Source: an uncultured Armatimonadota bacterium
Lineage (GTDB): Bacteria > Armatimonadota > Fimbriimonadia > Fimbriimonadales > Fimbriimonadaceae
Reading direction: 5' to 3'
Length of the DNA: 64,000 nt
NCBI GenBank assembly: GCA_903927345.1
Contig: CAIYMO010000042.1
Span: 1 to 64,000, forward strand
The notes beneath the pieces are model-generated. The model worked only from the letters and a program-made list of their open reading frames with translations. It made no database searches and was not told the DNA's origin. A program made the translations under genes and the position numbers. This document shows positions 48,379 through 57,452 of this stretch, piece after piece; within the stretch, counting starts at the first letter, position 1, and the number at the start of each line of letters is the position of its first letter.

Positions 48379-49746
48379 ATGCACGAGATGCCACGACGAG
48401 ACTTTCTTGCCGCCGCCGGAGCTGCGGGTATCGCCGCCACCGGATTAGCCGGCCAGTCCACCCCACGCCGCAAGCAGGGTGCTAAATCGGTTGCAAACCT
48501 TGTTGTTCCGAAGATGGAACGGGTTCGCGCCGCTTTCATTGGCGTCGGTGCTCGAGGATCTGGGCACGTTAGCCAAATGTGTTTGATCGACGGTGTGGAC
48601 GTCGTCGCGATCTGTGACAACCACCTTCCGACTTTGGAGCGCGCGATTAACAATGTCGTCAATCGGCACAAGCGCCCGGCTCCGGCAGCCTACGGTCGAG
48701 GCGATCAAGATTATTTGCGCATGCTCGAGCGCAAGGACATTGACATCGTGATTATTGCGACTCCTTGGGAGCTTCACGCTCCTATGGCAATCGCTGCGAT
48801 GGAAGCTGGCAAGCATGCATTTGTTGAAGTTCCAGTGGCGACCACCTTGGAGCATATGTGGAAGCTGGTTGATACTTCAGAGCGAACCCAGAAGATCTGC
48901 ATGATGATGGAGAACGTCTGCTACGGACGCGAAGAGTTGCTGGTGCTCAACATGGCACGCAACGGCGTATTTGGTGACCTGATTCACGGCGAGGCTTCGT
49001 ACATTCACGACCTTCGTGGTCAGATGTTTGAAGTTGAGCACGGCACCGGATCTTGGCGAACTTACGCTTACGCTCAGCACAATGGCAACTTGTATCCCAC
49101 CCACGGACTTGGCCCCGTTGCCCAGTACATGGACATCAACCGTGGAGACGCGTTTGACTACATGGTGTCGATCAGCTCTCCTTCGATGATGCGCACGAAC
49201 TACGCGAAGGACAAGTTCCCTGCCGATCACAAGTGGAACAGCACGAAGTTCATTTGCGGAGACATCAACACTTCGATCATTAAGACCAAGTTGGGACGGA
49301 CGATCATGCTTCAGTGGGATGAGCAGCTTCCTCGCCCTTACACCCGCCACAACTTCTTGCAGGGCACGAAGGGTGCTTGGGCAGGATTCCCTGACCGAAT
49401 GTCGCACGAGAGCCACGAGGGTGGTCCTGACGAGTGGAAGGAAGGAAAAGACCTTCAGAAGTGGTACGACAAGTACGAGCACCCGCTGTTTAAGCGCATG
49501 GGTGAGGAGTCAAAGAAGAACGGCGGACACGGCGGCATGGACTTCATGATGCTGTGGCGCATCGTTTATTGCCTCCGAAACGGCCTTCCGGTTGACCAGG
49601 ACGTTTATGATGCGGTGGCTTGGTCAGCCCCGTTCCCGCTGAGCGAAATCTCGGTCGCGAATCGCGGAAAAACAATGGACTTCCCCGACTTCACTCGCGG
49701 AGAGTGGAAGACGAGGAAGCCCCTCGATAACATGTCGAACGCTTAG
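48379..49746 (+). CDS. GH109-like Gfo/Idh/MocA protein with Tat signal
   Basis: 455 residues. A twin-arginine signal is visible at MPRRDFLAAAG (R6 R7) followed by a hydrophobic run, so the folded protein is exported. The Rossmann motif FIGVGARGSGH follows, with EVPVA in the Gfo/Idh position and HNFLQGTKGAWAGFPDR and YEHPL typical of GH109 glycosidases. GH109 enzymes use bound NAD+ to hydrolyse alpha-N-acetylgalactosaminides by an oxidation/elimination route. Substrate is inferred. TAAGAT lies 10 bases before ATG 48379; an internal ATG 48388 is an alternative. Its stop overlaps the convergent gene by 4 bases. Confidence 0.83.
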   Translation: MHEMPRRDFLAAAGAAGIAATGLAGQSTPRRKQGAKSVANLVVPKMERVRAAFIGVGARGSGHVSQMCLIDGVDVVAICDNHLPTLERAINNVVNRHKRPAPAAYGRGDQDYLRMLERKDIDIVIIATPWELHAPMAIAAMEAGKHAFVEVPVATTLEHMWKLVDTSERTQKICMMMENVCYGREELLVLNMARNGVFGDLIHGEASYIHDLRGQMFEVEHGTGSWRTYAYAQHNGNLYPTHGLGPVAQYMDINRGDAFDYMVSISSPSMMRTNYAKDKFPADHKWNSTKFICGDINTSIIKTKLGRTIMLQWDEQLPRPYTRHNFLQGTKGAWAGFPDRMSHESHEGGPDEWKEGKDLQKWYDKYEHPLFKRMGEESKKNGGHGGMDFMMLWRIVYCLRNGLPVDQDVYDAVAWSAPFPLSEISVANRGKTMDFPDFTRGEWKTRKPLDNMSNA

Positions 49747-50252
49747 TTCTTGGTGAAGACGATGGTCAGCGGAGGAACCTTAGTGTCCTTCGCTGCACCG
49801 CTCTTAGCGGCTTGAGCCTTGGCTTCCTTGGTGAGGTCGACGGTGATCGTCTTACCGTTGGAGCTTAGAGTTCCGACGACAGTTCGAGGACCCTTTCCGG
49901 ACTTGCTTCCGGTCATCGAAACTTGGTTACCCTTGATCGTCCAGGTACCGGTTTCGGATTCGGCCTTTTGGCTTCCTGGGGTTCCGGTGGTGGTCATGGT
50001 GTACTTTCCACCCTTTTGGAAATCGACGTTCATGCGCATTGCAGCGAGCATGGTCGAAGCCATTGCCATCTGTTGCTCAACCATTTTCTTCTGCTCTGGC
50101 TTGAGTTTGCCAGCTTGAGCTGCGAACTGGGCTTTGAGGGCACTCATGTCCATGCTCATCTTTCCGGTCCACTTTCCGGTGATGTCGGCGGCATACGCAC
50201 TTAGGCTGAGCGCAAGTGCGCTGACGGCGAGGACGGTTCGAGTGAATTTCAT
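49743..50252 (-). CDS. Secreted protein, GKWTG-type (paralogue of 51060 gene)
   Basis: 169 residues with a signal peptide (MKFTRTVLAVSALALSLSAYAA). The mature N-terminus DITGKWTGKMSM leads to an Ala/Met/Gln-rich helix (about 36-72), then a strand-rich half ending LTIVFTKN. It looks like a lipocalin- or lipid-binding-like module, but no family is sure. Its paralogue lies at 51060-51560, with the YqjF-like gene between them. The ribosome site AGGAAG precedes the ATG, so it is leadered, in contrast to many neighbours. Its stop shares bases with the convergent GH109 stop. Confidence 0.7.
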   Translation of the reverse strand: MKFTRTVLAVSALALSLSAYAADITGKWTGKMSMDMSALKAQFAAQAGKLKPEQKKMVEQQMAMASTMLAAMRMNVDFQKGGKYTMTTTGTPGSQKAESETGTWTIKGNQVSMTGSKSGKGPRTVVGTLSSNGKTITVDLTKEAKAQAAKSGAAKDTKVPPLTIVFTKN

Positions 50253-50311
50253 AACTTCCTGTGTTCCTTACGGCAAGAACTACGAGTATTGTGAACGATA
50301 GGTTACGATTG

Positions 50312-51079
50312 ATGGTTCCCATCCGCCCAAATCCCCTTTTTGAAGAGCTGGTCAAGCTCCAGGCTCGGCCTGACGGGAAGTCGGTGATGCGGCAGTCTTG
50401 GGAGCAGCTTTTGTTCGCTCACGCGCGATGCGATGCCGATGTTCTCGCCGCCCATCTTCCGGCGGGGCTGGAATTACAGACATTCGATGGCAACGCTTGG
50501 GTGGGATTTGTGCCGTTTGCGATGAGGGAGATCCGGTTGAATGGCGTTCCTTGGCCCAGTTTTTTTGAGACGAATCTGCGGACATACGTGAACCATCCCA
50601 AGCACGGGCCGGGCGTGTGGTTCTTTTCGCTGGACGCGAACGCTTTTCAAGCTTGCTTAGGCGCGCGGACTGGGTTTAAGCTTCCGTATTGCTACGCAGG
50701 GCTCGACATTAATGGCCACGGCGAGTCTGTCGGCTACTACGGAACTCGGGCGGATCGACAGCGACTTCCGGGGGTGTTTGAACGGCCGTGTCTTGAGTTT
50801 CGGTACACCGCCGAAATCTCTTGCTCGGGTTCCCCTGCGCCAGCTGAACCTGAGTCATTTGATTTTTGGCTTTTGGAGCGGTATCGACTTTATGCGGCGG
50901 GTCGAAATGGAAGGCTTCTGACGGCTAGGGTGTGGCATGAGCCTTATCAGGTTGTTGAGCCCGAGGTGCGAACGCTATCGGTGGAACTAAACGATCCGCG
51001 ATTGGCGGGATTGGAGTACACGCACTTCCGCTACTGTCGCGGCGTGAAGGTCGAATGCTTTAAACCCGAGTGGGTTTAG
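50312..51079 (+). CDS. DUF2071 (YqjF-like) protein
   Basis: 255 residues with the YqjF pattern: WEQLLFAHARCDADVLAAHLPAGLELQTFDG, then VGFVPFAMREIRLNG and a FETNLRTYV motif. Such proteins form a beta-sandwich of unknown activity, possibly acetoacetate-decarboxylase-like. ATG 50312 is chosen because TAGGTT lies 7 bases upstream; the 50261 start would have to read through the divergent secreted gene promoter. Its 3' end overlaps the convergent gene by 20 bases. Confidence 0.78.
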   Translation: MVPIRPNPLFEELVKLQARPDGKSVMRQSWEQLLFAHARCDADVLAAHLPAGLELQTFDGNAWVGFVPFAMREIRLNGVPWPSFFETNLRTYVNHPKHGPGVWFFSLDANAFQACLGARTGFKLPYCYAGLDINGHGESVGYYGTRADRQRLPGVFERPCLEFRYTAEISCSGSPAPAEPESFDFWLLERYRLYAAGRNGRLLTARVWHEPYQVVEPEVRTLSVELNDPRLAGLEYTHFRYCRGVKVECFKPEWV

Positions 51080-51560
51080 CGGTTCCGGGCTTCTTGGTTG
51101 TTCCGGCTGGGACTACAGGAGTTGTGGCGGGGGGAACGTATTTGGAAAAGACCAGTTTGGTGACGGGAAGACCTGGCTTACTCGGAACGACAACCATCCA
51201 TTTCTTACCTTTGGGGTCGAGCTTTGCGGTCATTCTTCGGGTCAGCTTGACGCCATTATCGTTCGTCGTCGTGAGTGTAAGGACTCCGGACTTCTCCTTC
51301 CAGATACCCGAGCTTTTGCGGCGCTCGATGTCGGCACCATTGACGATCGCGACGAAGGTTCCGTCTCGTTTAAGTTCGACTTCGTAGCGGAGGCTCTTGA
51401 GGAATGCCTTGCTCATTTGGAGTTTGAGCAGGGCGTCGGAATCCATGGTCTGGGCGATCTTGCTGGGACCGAGGCCGGCGATGCCGATCCACTTTCCAGA
51501 CGCATCTGCCCACGCCGCCGAGGCGGTGAGAAACAGAACCAGTCCGAACAGATGGCGCAT
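51060..51560 (-). CDS. Secreted protein, GKWIG-type
   Basis: 166 residues with a signal peptide (MRHLFGLVLFLTASAAWA) and the mature start DASGKWIGIAG, paralogous to the 49743 gene (GKW-G near the N-terminus, a helix, a strand-rich half with SGIWKEKSGVLTLT). The C-terminus is Pro/Thr/Lys-rich. Function unknown, probably an envelope protein. The 3' end overlaps the YqjF-like gene by 20 bases, which are coding on both strands. The ATG is near a CATAAT hexamer. Confidence 0.68.
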   Translation of the reverse strand: MRHLFGLVLFLTASAAWADASGKWIGIAGLGPSKIAQTMDSDALLKLQMSKAFLKSLRYEVELKRDGTFVAIVNGADIERRKSSGIWKEKSGVLTLTTTNDNGVKLTRRMTAKLDPKGKKWMVVVPSKPGLPVTKLVFSKYVPPATTPVVPAGTTKKPGTAKPTRV

Positions 51561-51588
51561 AACCCATCATTATTATGGGTCAAACCGC

Positions 51589-51594
51589 TAAACT
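51589..51594 (+). promoter_or_regulatory. TAAACT -10 hexamer, solute-binding lipoprotein
   Basis: TAAACT ends 7 bases before GTG 51602, which makes ATG 51575 an unlikely start because it lies upstream of the hexamer. Confidence 0.55.
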
Positions 51595-51601
51595 AGTCAC
51601 C

Positions 51602-53194
51602 GTGAAAGCGCAGTTGCTTTTGTTGGTCGCCCTTTTGCTGATTGGGTGTGGAAGCGGTTCGTCGGGGGGAAGCGGCGGTTTTTCGTCGCGTAAGAACGCC
51701 GGATCGGAATCGACATTCCGGTACGCGCTGGCGAACAATCCGACGACGCTTGACCCGGCTAAGGTCCAGGATGTGGACACGATGGACCTTTTGGGGAACA
51801 TCTACGAGCCGCTGGTTCGGTATGGCGAGGATAACAAGGTTGAAGGGGTTCTGGCGGAATCTTGGACGGTCTCGCCGGACGGCATGACCTACACCTTTAA
51901 GCTTAGAGATGCGAAGTTTCACGATGGTTCGGCGGTTTCCGCTTCAGATGTGAAGGCTTCCTTGGAGCGGGCGCTGAACAAGAATATGGCCTCGCCAACC
52001 GCTGAAACCTATTTGGGCGACATTCGAGGAGCTAAGGAGTTGCTGGCCGGAACATCGGCATCGTTGAGCGGCGTGAAGGTTGTGAACGCCAAGACGATCG
52101 AGATTATGATCGACAAGCCTCGGCCCTACTTCCTTGGAAAGCTGAGCTATGCGTGTGGCTGCGTTGTTCCTGCCAAGCAGGGCGCGGCAGAGATTCGTGA
52201 CGTTAAAGCCGCAGCGGGAACTGGGCCATTCGCGTTGGAGACGTTTTCGCCAGAACAGCAGGTGACGCTGAAGGCGTTTGCTGACTATCACGGCGGCAAA
52301 CCTCAGATCGCGACGATTGAGCGACGGATTATCAAGGATGCTTCGACAAGGCTTTCGCTGTTTAAGAGCGGCGAGACCGACATGACAACGTTGGAGAAGC
52401 AAGATTGGGCAGCTGCGAAGGGAGACGCGCAGCTGAAGGATCAGTTGAAGTTCATTAACCGTCCCGCAGTGTTTTACTTGTTGCTCTCGGCCAAGGCTCA
52501 GCCGGCGTTTAAAGACGTGTATCTGCGCCGGGCGATGATGATGGCGATTGACCGGGACCGAATTACGCAGCAGATTCTGGCGGGAGTCCCGACCGCGAAT
52601 CGCTGGCTTCCCGAGGGGATTAACTCCGTTGCACCGGAAGCGCAGGCGCTGGCGTTTGACCCGGCAAAGGCGAAGGCCGAGCTGGCGCTATCGCAGTTCA
52701 AGAGTGGCGACAAGGTGCCACCGATCGAGATCACGTTCCGTGCCGAGAATTCGGACGCTAAGGCGGCGATTGAGGCGATTGCGGGCGACTTGCGACGCAA
52801 TCTTGGGTTAACGATTCAGCCTCGTTCGCTTGAATGGGGTGCGATCCTGAAGGCGCGCAATCGGGGTGAGTTGCCCTGTGCGTTCCTGAGCTGGTACGGC
52901 GATTACATTGACCCTCAGAACTTCCTTTCGATGCTGTTGACAACCGACGCATCGGCGAATTTTGACAAGTGGTCGAACCGGAGCTTTGACGCTCTTTGCG
53001 CCACCGCCGATGTGGAACCCGATGCGAGCAAGCGAGCGCAGCTTTACGCTCAAGCCGAGAATATTGTGTTGACCGAAGTGCCCCGCATTCCGCTTTACCA
53101 TCAGATTGATGGCGTGCTCGTGAACCCGAGGGTGAGCGGATTACGTTACAACTTGCTTGGTTCACTTCCGCATGATAAAGTGGTGCTTAAGTGA
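51602..53194 (+). CDS. Family-5 (peptide/nickel) solute-binding lipoprotein
   Basis: 530 residues. The lipobox is LLIGC (Cys16), followed by a Gly/Ser linker and a family-5 binding fold: NPTTLDPAKV..D near the start, YEPLVRYG, PDGMTYTFKLRDAKFHDG (the SBP_5 signature region), and MAIDRDRITQQ. It delivers peptides or similar solutes to a DppBC-type permease; the permease pair at 19270 is an obvious candidate. The GTG at 51602 starts right after a leaderless-type hexamer. coaD begins within its stop (GTGA overlap). Confidence 0.88.
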   Translation: MKAQLLLLVALLLIGCGSGSSGGSGGFSSRKNAGSESTFRYALANNPTTLDPAKVQDVDTMDLLGNIYEPLVRYGEDNKVEGVLAESWTVSPDGMTYTFKLRDAKFHDGSAVSASDVKASLERALNKNMASPTAETYLGDIRGAKELLAGTSASLSGVKVVNAKTIEIMIDKPRPYFLGKLSYACGCVVPAKQGAAEIRDVKAAAGTGPFALETFSPEQQVTLKAFADYHGGKPQIATIERRIIKDASTRLSLFKSGETDMTTLEKQDWAAAKGDAQLKDQLKFINRPAVFYLLLSAKAQPAFKDVYLRRAMMMAIDRDRITQQILAGVPTANRWLPEGINSVAPEAQALAFDPAKAKAELALSQFKSGDKVPPIEITFRAENSDAKAAIEAIAGDLRRNLGLTIQPRSLEWGAILKARNRGELPCAFLSWYGDYIDPQNFLSMLLTTDASANFDKWSNRSFDALCATADVEPDASKRAQLYAQAENIVLTEVPRIPLYHQIDGVLVNPRVSGLRYNLLGSLPHDKVVLK

Positions 53195-53685
53195 GAGTCG
53201 TTGCGATTTATCCCGGCACGTTTGATCCGCCCACAAAGGGACATGCGGACATTATCGAGCGGGCATCGAAACTGTTTGACAACGTGATTGTTGCGGTTGG
53301 AAAGAACTCCAATAAGGCTCCATTGTTGACCGTTGATGAGCGGCTTCAGGCACTTTCGAGTATCTCATCGCCTTACGACAACGTAACGGTCGAATCGTTC
53401 GATGGGCTCTTGGTCGAGTACGCCAAATCCAAGGGTGCGAAGTCGATTGTTCGTGGTTTGCGCGCAGTGGCGGACTTTGATTACGAGTTTCAGATCGCGA
53501 TGGTGAACCGAAAGCTTGAGCCCGAGGTTGACAGCGTATTCCTAATGACGAGCTGGGAGTACAGCTTCCTCAGTTCTTCGGTAGTCCGCGAGATTGCGCT
53601 GCTTAAGGGCGACGTGAGCACCATGGTTCCAGACCAGGTGCTCACGATTCTCGAAGGGGCGGTTGCCCGTCGCCTTAAGGGTTAA
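53191..53685 (+). CDS. coaD: Phosphopantetheine adenylyltransferase
   Basis: 164 residues. The nucleotidyltransferase site TFDPPTKGH (10-18), the KSKGAKSIVRGLRAVADFDYE segment and the SSSVVREI motif are all conserved. It adenylates 4'-phosphopantetheine in CoA synthesis. The GTG start lies in a GTGA overlap with the binding-protein gene, so it is probably translated from the same message. Its end overlaps the convergent M16 peptidase gene by 11 bases. Confidence 0.97.
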   Translation: MRVVAIYPGTFDPPTKGHADIIERASKLFDNVIVAVGKNSNKAPLLTVDERLQALSSISSPYDNVTVESFDGLLVEYAKSKGAKSIVRGLRAVADFDYEFQIAMVNRKLEPEVDSVFLMTSWEYSFLSSSVVREIALLKGDVSTMVPDQVLTILEGAVARRLKG

Positions 53686-56332
53686 CGAACTCAGGAGTTG
53701 GTAGGTCGAGGCCCTTGATTTGCTCAAGGATCGCCTTCTTATCGCCGACGAGCACTATCAGACTTTGGCGTCGATCATACATCTTCTGAGCGATCTCGTT
53801 GAGGGCGTCTGCGCTTAGCTTTGATAGACCGGCAAGAAGTGCATCTTGCTTGGCCTGGCTGCTTCCCTGAGCCTGCAGCCCGAGTACGGTGCCAACGATT
53901 TCGGAGAGCGAACCGTATCCGGTAACGTTGCTCGTTCGGACTTGTTGTTGCGCCTTCCCCGCTTCAGCAACCGTGATGTCTCGGTTTTGAATTCGGTCCA
54001 TTTCCTTGGCGAACTCGGCGAGCGAGGCACCGGTGACGTCTGCTCGGACCGAGGAGCTTAGCCGGAGGAATCCGAAGCTCTCGTTGGCGGTCATGGTTGC
54101 TCCTGCCCCGTAGGTATAGCCTTTGTCCTCGCGGAGGTTTTGGTTGAGTCGGCTTGTGAACGACCCACCCAGAATCACCGTTGCAGCATTGAGCGCTGGG
54201 GTGGCAGGATTGCTCTCTTTGAGTCCAGGGAAGTAGTAGCTGATGACAGTTTGCACCGCGTTTGGTCGGTCAACGATCACCAAACGAGGCTTATCCACCT
54301 TCGGGGCGGCGAACGTTTGGTAGGTCACTCCCTTAGCGCTCTTCAGCTTTGCCAGCTTGGGAACGAGGAGTGTCTTCGCCTGCAATGAGGAGATTCCGCC
54401 AGCGGCGAGGATTGTGTTCCCACTTCCGAGTACTTGGCTGATTGCGGCTTTTACGTCTTTGATGGTGATTACTTTGAGGCTGGACTCAGTTCCGCTAGCT
54501 GGTCTGGCATAAGGATGGGCAGCGCCAAAGAACTCGCGCATTGCGACCTTTCGGGCGACTGCGTTGGGGTTGTCGTTCTCTTGCTTGACCTGTGCGGTGA
54601 CTTCGTCTTTCAAGTCGGCAAAGTCCGACGCCGAGAGCGTTGGACTCAGGATTGAATCGACCAGGATATCCAGCGCTTTGGCGGCGTTGGAGATTGGCGC
54701 AGTCAGACTGAACGTGGTTCCGGAAGTTCCGGTGTTCACGGAAAGGTCGGCTCCGAGGGCGTCAAGTGCAGCCGAGGTGTCGCTCGCGGACTTGCCTTTC
54801 GCTCCTCGAACCATCATTTCGGTTGCGAGGTTGAGAAGGCCTTCCTTCCCTTTAGGATCGGCGAAGGTTCCTTGCGAGTAATGGACGCTCACGGTGAGCT
54901 GAGGAACGCCTGCTCGACTCCAATATCGGATTCCGCCGATGTCGGTGGGCTTAGGCGAGACGAATGCTCCAGCGGGCTCTGCGGCAGGCTGAGCATCGCG
55001 CGGGTTTTGATCCGATGGTGCTGACTCAGGAAGGACTCGCAGAGTCAGACGAGGCGTACCGACGAGGAATTGGGCGACTACTTGCTTGACCACGGCAGGG
55101 GTCATTGCCTTGTAGGCATTGATCTCTTTTTGGAAGTAGTCCGGGGTTCCGTAGTAGAACTCGTACTCGTTCATCTTGTCGGCCTTCTGGTCGAGGCTTT
55201 GGAGGGCGCGAGCGGTGGCGCTCTCTTGGCTGGCGACGACTCGCTTGAGCTCGTCTGCGGTTGGGCCGGACTTGGCGAGGCCAGCAACGACGCGGTCGAT
55301 GGCGCGCTCCATTTGTACTTGGGACTGCCCTTCGGCGACGGTGGCGTCGATGTAGAAGACTGATCCTAAGTAGCTTGAATCTTGGTATGCCGAGATCTCG
55401 GACGCGAGTCCGAGCTTGCTGACGACTTCTTGCTGAAGTCGGCTTGCCAACCCGCCGCTCAGGACGGTTCCGGCGGCTTTGAGGGCGAGGTCGCCGTTCT
55501 TTCCGTAGCCTGGCGTGTGGTAGCAAAGAATCGACTTGGGCGCGGAGACGGCGTCGACCATCGTTACGTTTCGGCTTTCGAACTTGAACGGCTGGACTAG
55601 CTTCCTTCCGACGTCGTTCTTGCGAGGCAGGGTCCCGAAGAGCTTGGAGACCAGCGGCTTGATCTTCGCCGGATCGAAGTCTCCGGCAACGATCAGAGAT
55701 GCGTTGTTCGGGACATAGAACTGGTTAAAGAAGTCTTTGACATCTTGGACGGACGCCGCGGATAGGTCTTCGTGAGATCCGATGACCGACGTGCTGTACG
55801 GATGCCCCTTGGGGAACAGAAGTCCGGGGAGCGCCTCGTAGGCCTTACCGTACGGGGTGTTTTCAGTGTTCTGACGTCGCTCGTTTTTAACGACGTCGCG
55901 CTGGAGATCGACCTTCTTTTCGGTCATGTTCTCGGCAAGGGCTTCGAGCCGGTCGGCATCGAGCCAGAGCAGGGTGGGAAGTATGTTTGATGGTCCGAAC
56001 GAGAAGTAGTTCGTGCGATCGGTTGAGGTCGAGGCGTTGTTATATCCGCCTGCCTTTTCCATCGTCTGGTCGAACTCCCCGTTGGGAACTCGCTTGGTAC
56101 CCATGAACATAAGGTGCTCGAACAGGTGGGCGAAGCCACTTCGCTTTTCGGGTTCATCCTTGGACGCAACGTAGAACCAGGTGTTGATTGTTGCGACGGG
56201 CAAAGTCTTATCAACGTGAAGGATGACCTTCATTCCGTTCGGGAGCGTGTACTTTTCAAACGGAACCTTGATCCCGTTTGCCGATTGAGCCGCAAGAACT
56301 GTCGACAGGGCGACTGTAGCAAGAAATGGCAT
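53675..56332 (-). CDS. M16-family zinc peptidase, two tandem units
   Basis: 885 residues with a signal peptide (about 1-18). The first half has the inverted zinc motif H69-L-F-E-H73 in FAHLFEHLMFMGT and a NTENTPYGKAYEAL third-ligand region. The second half (about 470 on) keeps the fold but lacks HxxEH, as in two-domain pitrilysin/PqqL-like peptidases where only one half is active. It cuts peptides in the periplasm or outside. TAGACT lies 7 bases before ATG. Its 3' end overlaps coaD. Confidence 0.93.
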   Translation of the reverse strand: MPFLATVALSTVLAAQSANGIKVPFEKYTLPNGMKVILHVDKTLPVATINTWFYVASKDEPEKRSGFAHLFEHLMFMGTKRVPNGEFDQTMEKAGGYNNASTSTDRTNYFSFGPSNILPTLLWLDADRLEALAENMTEKKVDLQRDVVKNERRQNTENTPYGKAYEALPGLLFPKGHPYSTSVIGSHEDLSAASVQDVKDFFNQFYVPNNASLIVAGDFDPAKIKPLVSKLFGTLPRKNDVGRKLVQPFKFESRNVTMVDAVSAPKSILCYHTPGYGKNGDLALKAAGTVLSGGLASRLQQEVVSKLGLASEISAYQDSSYLGSVFYIDATVAEGQSQVQMERAIDRVVAGLAKSGPTADELKRVVASQESATARALQSLDQKADKMNEYEFYYGTPDYFQKEINAYKAMTPAVVKQVVAQFLVGTPRLTLRVLPESAPSDQNPRDAQPAAEPAGAFVSPKPTDIGGIRYWSRAGVPQLTVSVHYSQGTFADPKGKEGLLNLATEMMVRGAKGKSASDTSAALDALGADLSVNTGTSGTTFSLTAPISNAAKALDILVDSILSPTLSASDFADLKDEVTAQVKQENDNPNAVARKVAMREFFGAAHPYARPASGTESSLKVITIKDVKAAISQVLGSGNTILAAGGISSLQAKTLLVPKLAKLKSAKGVTYQTFAAPKVDKPRLVIVDRPNAVQTVISYYFPGLKESNPATPALNAATVILGGSFTSRLNQNLREDKGYTYGAGATMTANESFGFLRLSSSVRADVTGASLAEFAKEMDRIQNRDITVAEAGKAQQQVRTSNVTGYGSLSEIVGTVLGLQAQGSSQAKQDALLAGLSKLSADALNEIAQKMYDRRQSLIVLVGDKKAILEQIKGLDLPTPEFVNP

Positions 56333-56373
56333 ACCGGATAGTCTATCGCCTTTGGGAGCCCGTTGGTTCCGGC

Positions 56374-56379
56374 TAAACT
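56374..56379 (+). promoter_or_regulatory. TAAACT -10 of trpG/pabA
   Basis: TAAACT with TTGGGA (56352-56357) 16 bases upstream as a weak -35, ending 11 bases before ATG 56391. Gives a 4-base leader at most. Confidence 0.5.
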
Positions 56380-56390
56380 ATTCACACGCT

Positions 56391-56987
56391 ATGATCCTGG
56401 TCATTGATAACTACGACTCTTTCACTTACAACTTGGTCCAATACCTGGGCCAGTGCGGTGCCGAAGTCGTTGTGTATCGTAACGATCAGATCACCCTCGA
56501 CGAGATCGTCGCTCTGAAGCCGGCGGGCATCCTTCTGAGCCCCGGGCCCTGCACTCCGAACGAGTCGGGAATCTGCGTTGACATCTTGAAGCATGCGCTC
56601 TCGAAGACTCCTGGTTTTGATGTTCCGATCTTCGGCGTGTGCTTGGGACACCAAGCGATCGGATTTGTAACCGGTGCGACGGTTAACCGAGCAGCGAAGA
56701 CCATGCACGGCAAGGCCTCGATGGTTTCTCACGACGGGAAGGGCTTATTCGAAGGAATGCCGAATCCGTTTTCTGCGATCCGCTACCACTCACTTGTCGT
56801 TGATCGCGGAACAATTCCTGAAGGGTTTGAGGTTACGGCGCGGTCGGACGATGACAACGAGATTATGGGGCTCCGACATACGAGCTTGCCGATCGAGGGC
56901 GTCCAATTCCACCCTGAATCCGTCCTTACGGAGCAGGGGTTCAAGATGGTCGAGAACTTTGCCCGTAAGGTAAGTCAGCGCACCTGA
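56391..56987 (+). CDS. trpG: Anthranilate/aminodeoxychorismate synthase glutamine amidotransferase
   Basis: 198 residues, the amidotransferase subunit. MILVIDNYDSFTYNLVQYLG opens; the catalytic Cys84 is in GVCLGHQAI; the His/Glu dyad is in GVQFHPES. It supplies ammonia to TrpE or PabB. It cannot be told whether it acts in tryptophan, folate or both, because the large subunit is not adjacent. The frame is open to 56352 but ATG 56391 follows the TAAACT promoter. It overlaps the convergent gene by 13 bases. Confidence 0.94.
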   Translation: MILVIDNYDSFTYNLVQYLGQCGAEVVVYRNDQITLDEIVALKPAGILLSPGPCTPNESGICVDILKHALSKTPGFDVPIFGVCLGHQAIGFVTGATVNRAAKTMHGKASMVSHDGKGLFEGMPNPFSAIRYHSLVVDRGTIPEGFEVTARSDDDNEIMGLRHTSLPIEGVQFHPESVLTEQGFKMVENFARKVSQRT

Positions 56988-57430
56988 TCCATGATCGCCT
57001 GACGGACTCGTTTTCGCTTCATGTGTCCGGGCTCTGAGGTCACGCTCAGTAGCTTAGGGGTATCGGTTTCATTGCTGATCCGGACGAAGTAGGTTCCTTC
57101 TCCTTTTTCGAAGTCGCAGTAGGCGTAGTACGAGTATTCGGCTTTTCCGCTAGTGACGTCGGCGACGCTTGCATGGCCCATGATGTTTGAGATGGACTCG
57201 AACTTGCCGAGTTTGGACTCAAGCTTGGAGGCGTGCTCGGCGAGCATTGTGTCCTTCTTCTTGTCGTTGTGAACAGCGAGGATTTCCGCGCGGATGAAGT
57301 CCTTGTCTCTCCCCACGAGTGCCATGAATCCGCGTCCGTAGGTTGCCCCGATGAGGGCGACAAGGAAGATAACGACTCCGAGTACGGAGAGGATAATCGG
57401 GAGGAGTCGACGCTTGGAAGATCTTGCCAT
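56975..57430 (-). CDS. Membrane-anchored protein, paralogue of 57453 gene
   Basis: 151 residues. One TM helix (about 8-27) and an exposed part of two helices and strands (FISIxNE-type, DFEKGEGTYFVRISN). It shares a pattern with the next gene's product: ...SKLGKFESI...VADVTSGKAEYSYY...DFEKGxGxYFxxI. A cystatin- or DUF4864-like fold is a guess. ATG 57430 (or TTG 57436) is the start. Convergent on trpG with a 13-base overlap. Confidence 0.58.
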   Translation of the reverse strand: MARSSKRRLLPIILSVLGVVIFLVALIGATYGRGFMALVGRDKDFIRAEILAVHNDKKKDTMLAEHASKLESKLGKFESISNIMGHASVADVTSGKAEYSYYAYCDFEKGEGTYFVRISNETDTPKLLSVTSEPGHMKRKRVRQAIMDQVR

Positions 57431-57452
57431 CGGCAAGATTCAACCTAAATCG

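Noticed and set aside
51575-51601. ATG 51575 as start of the solute-binding lipoprotein
   Set aside because: The TAAACT hexamer lies downstream of it and GTG 51602 gives a normal lipoprotein signal.
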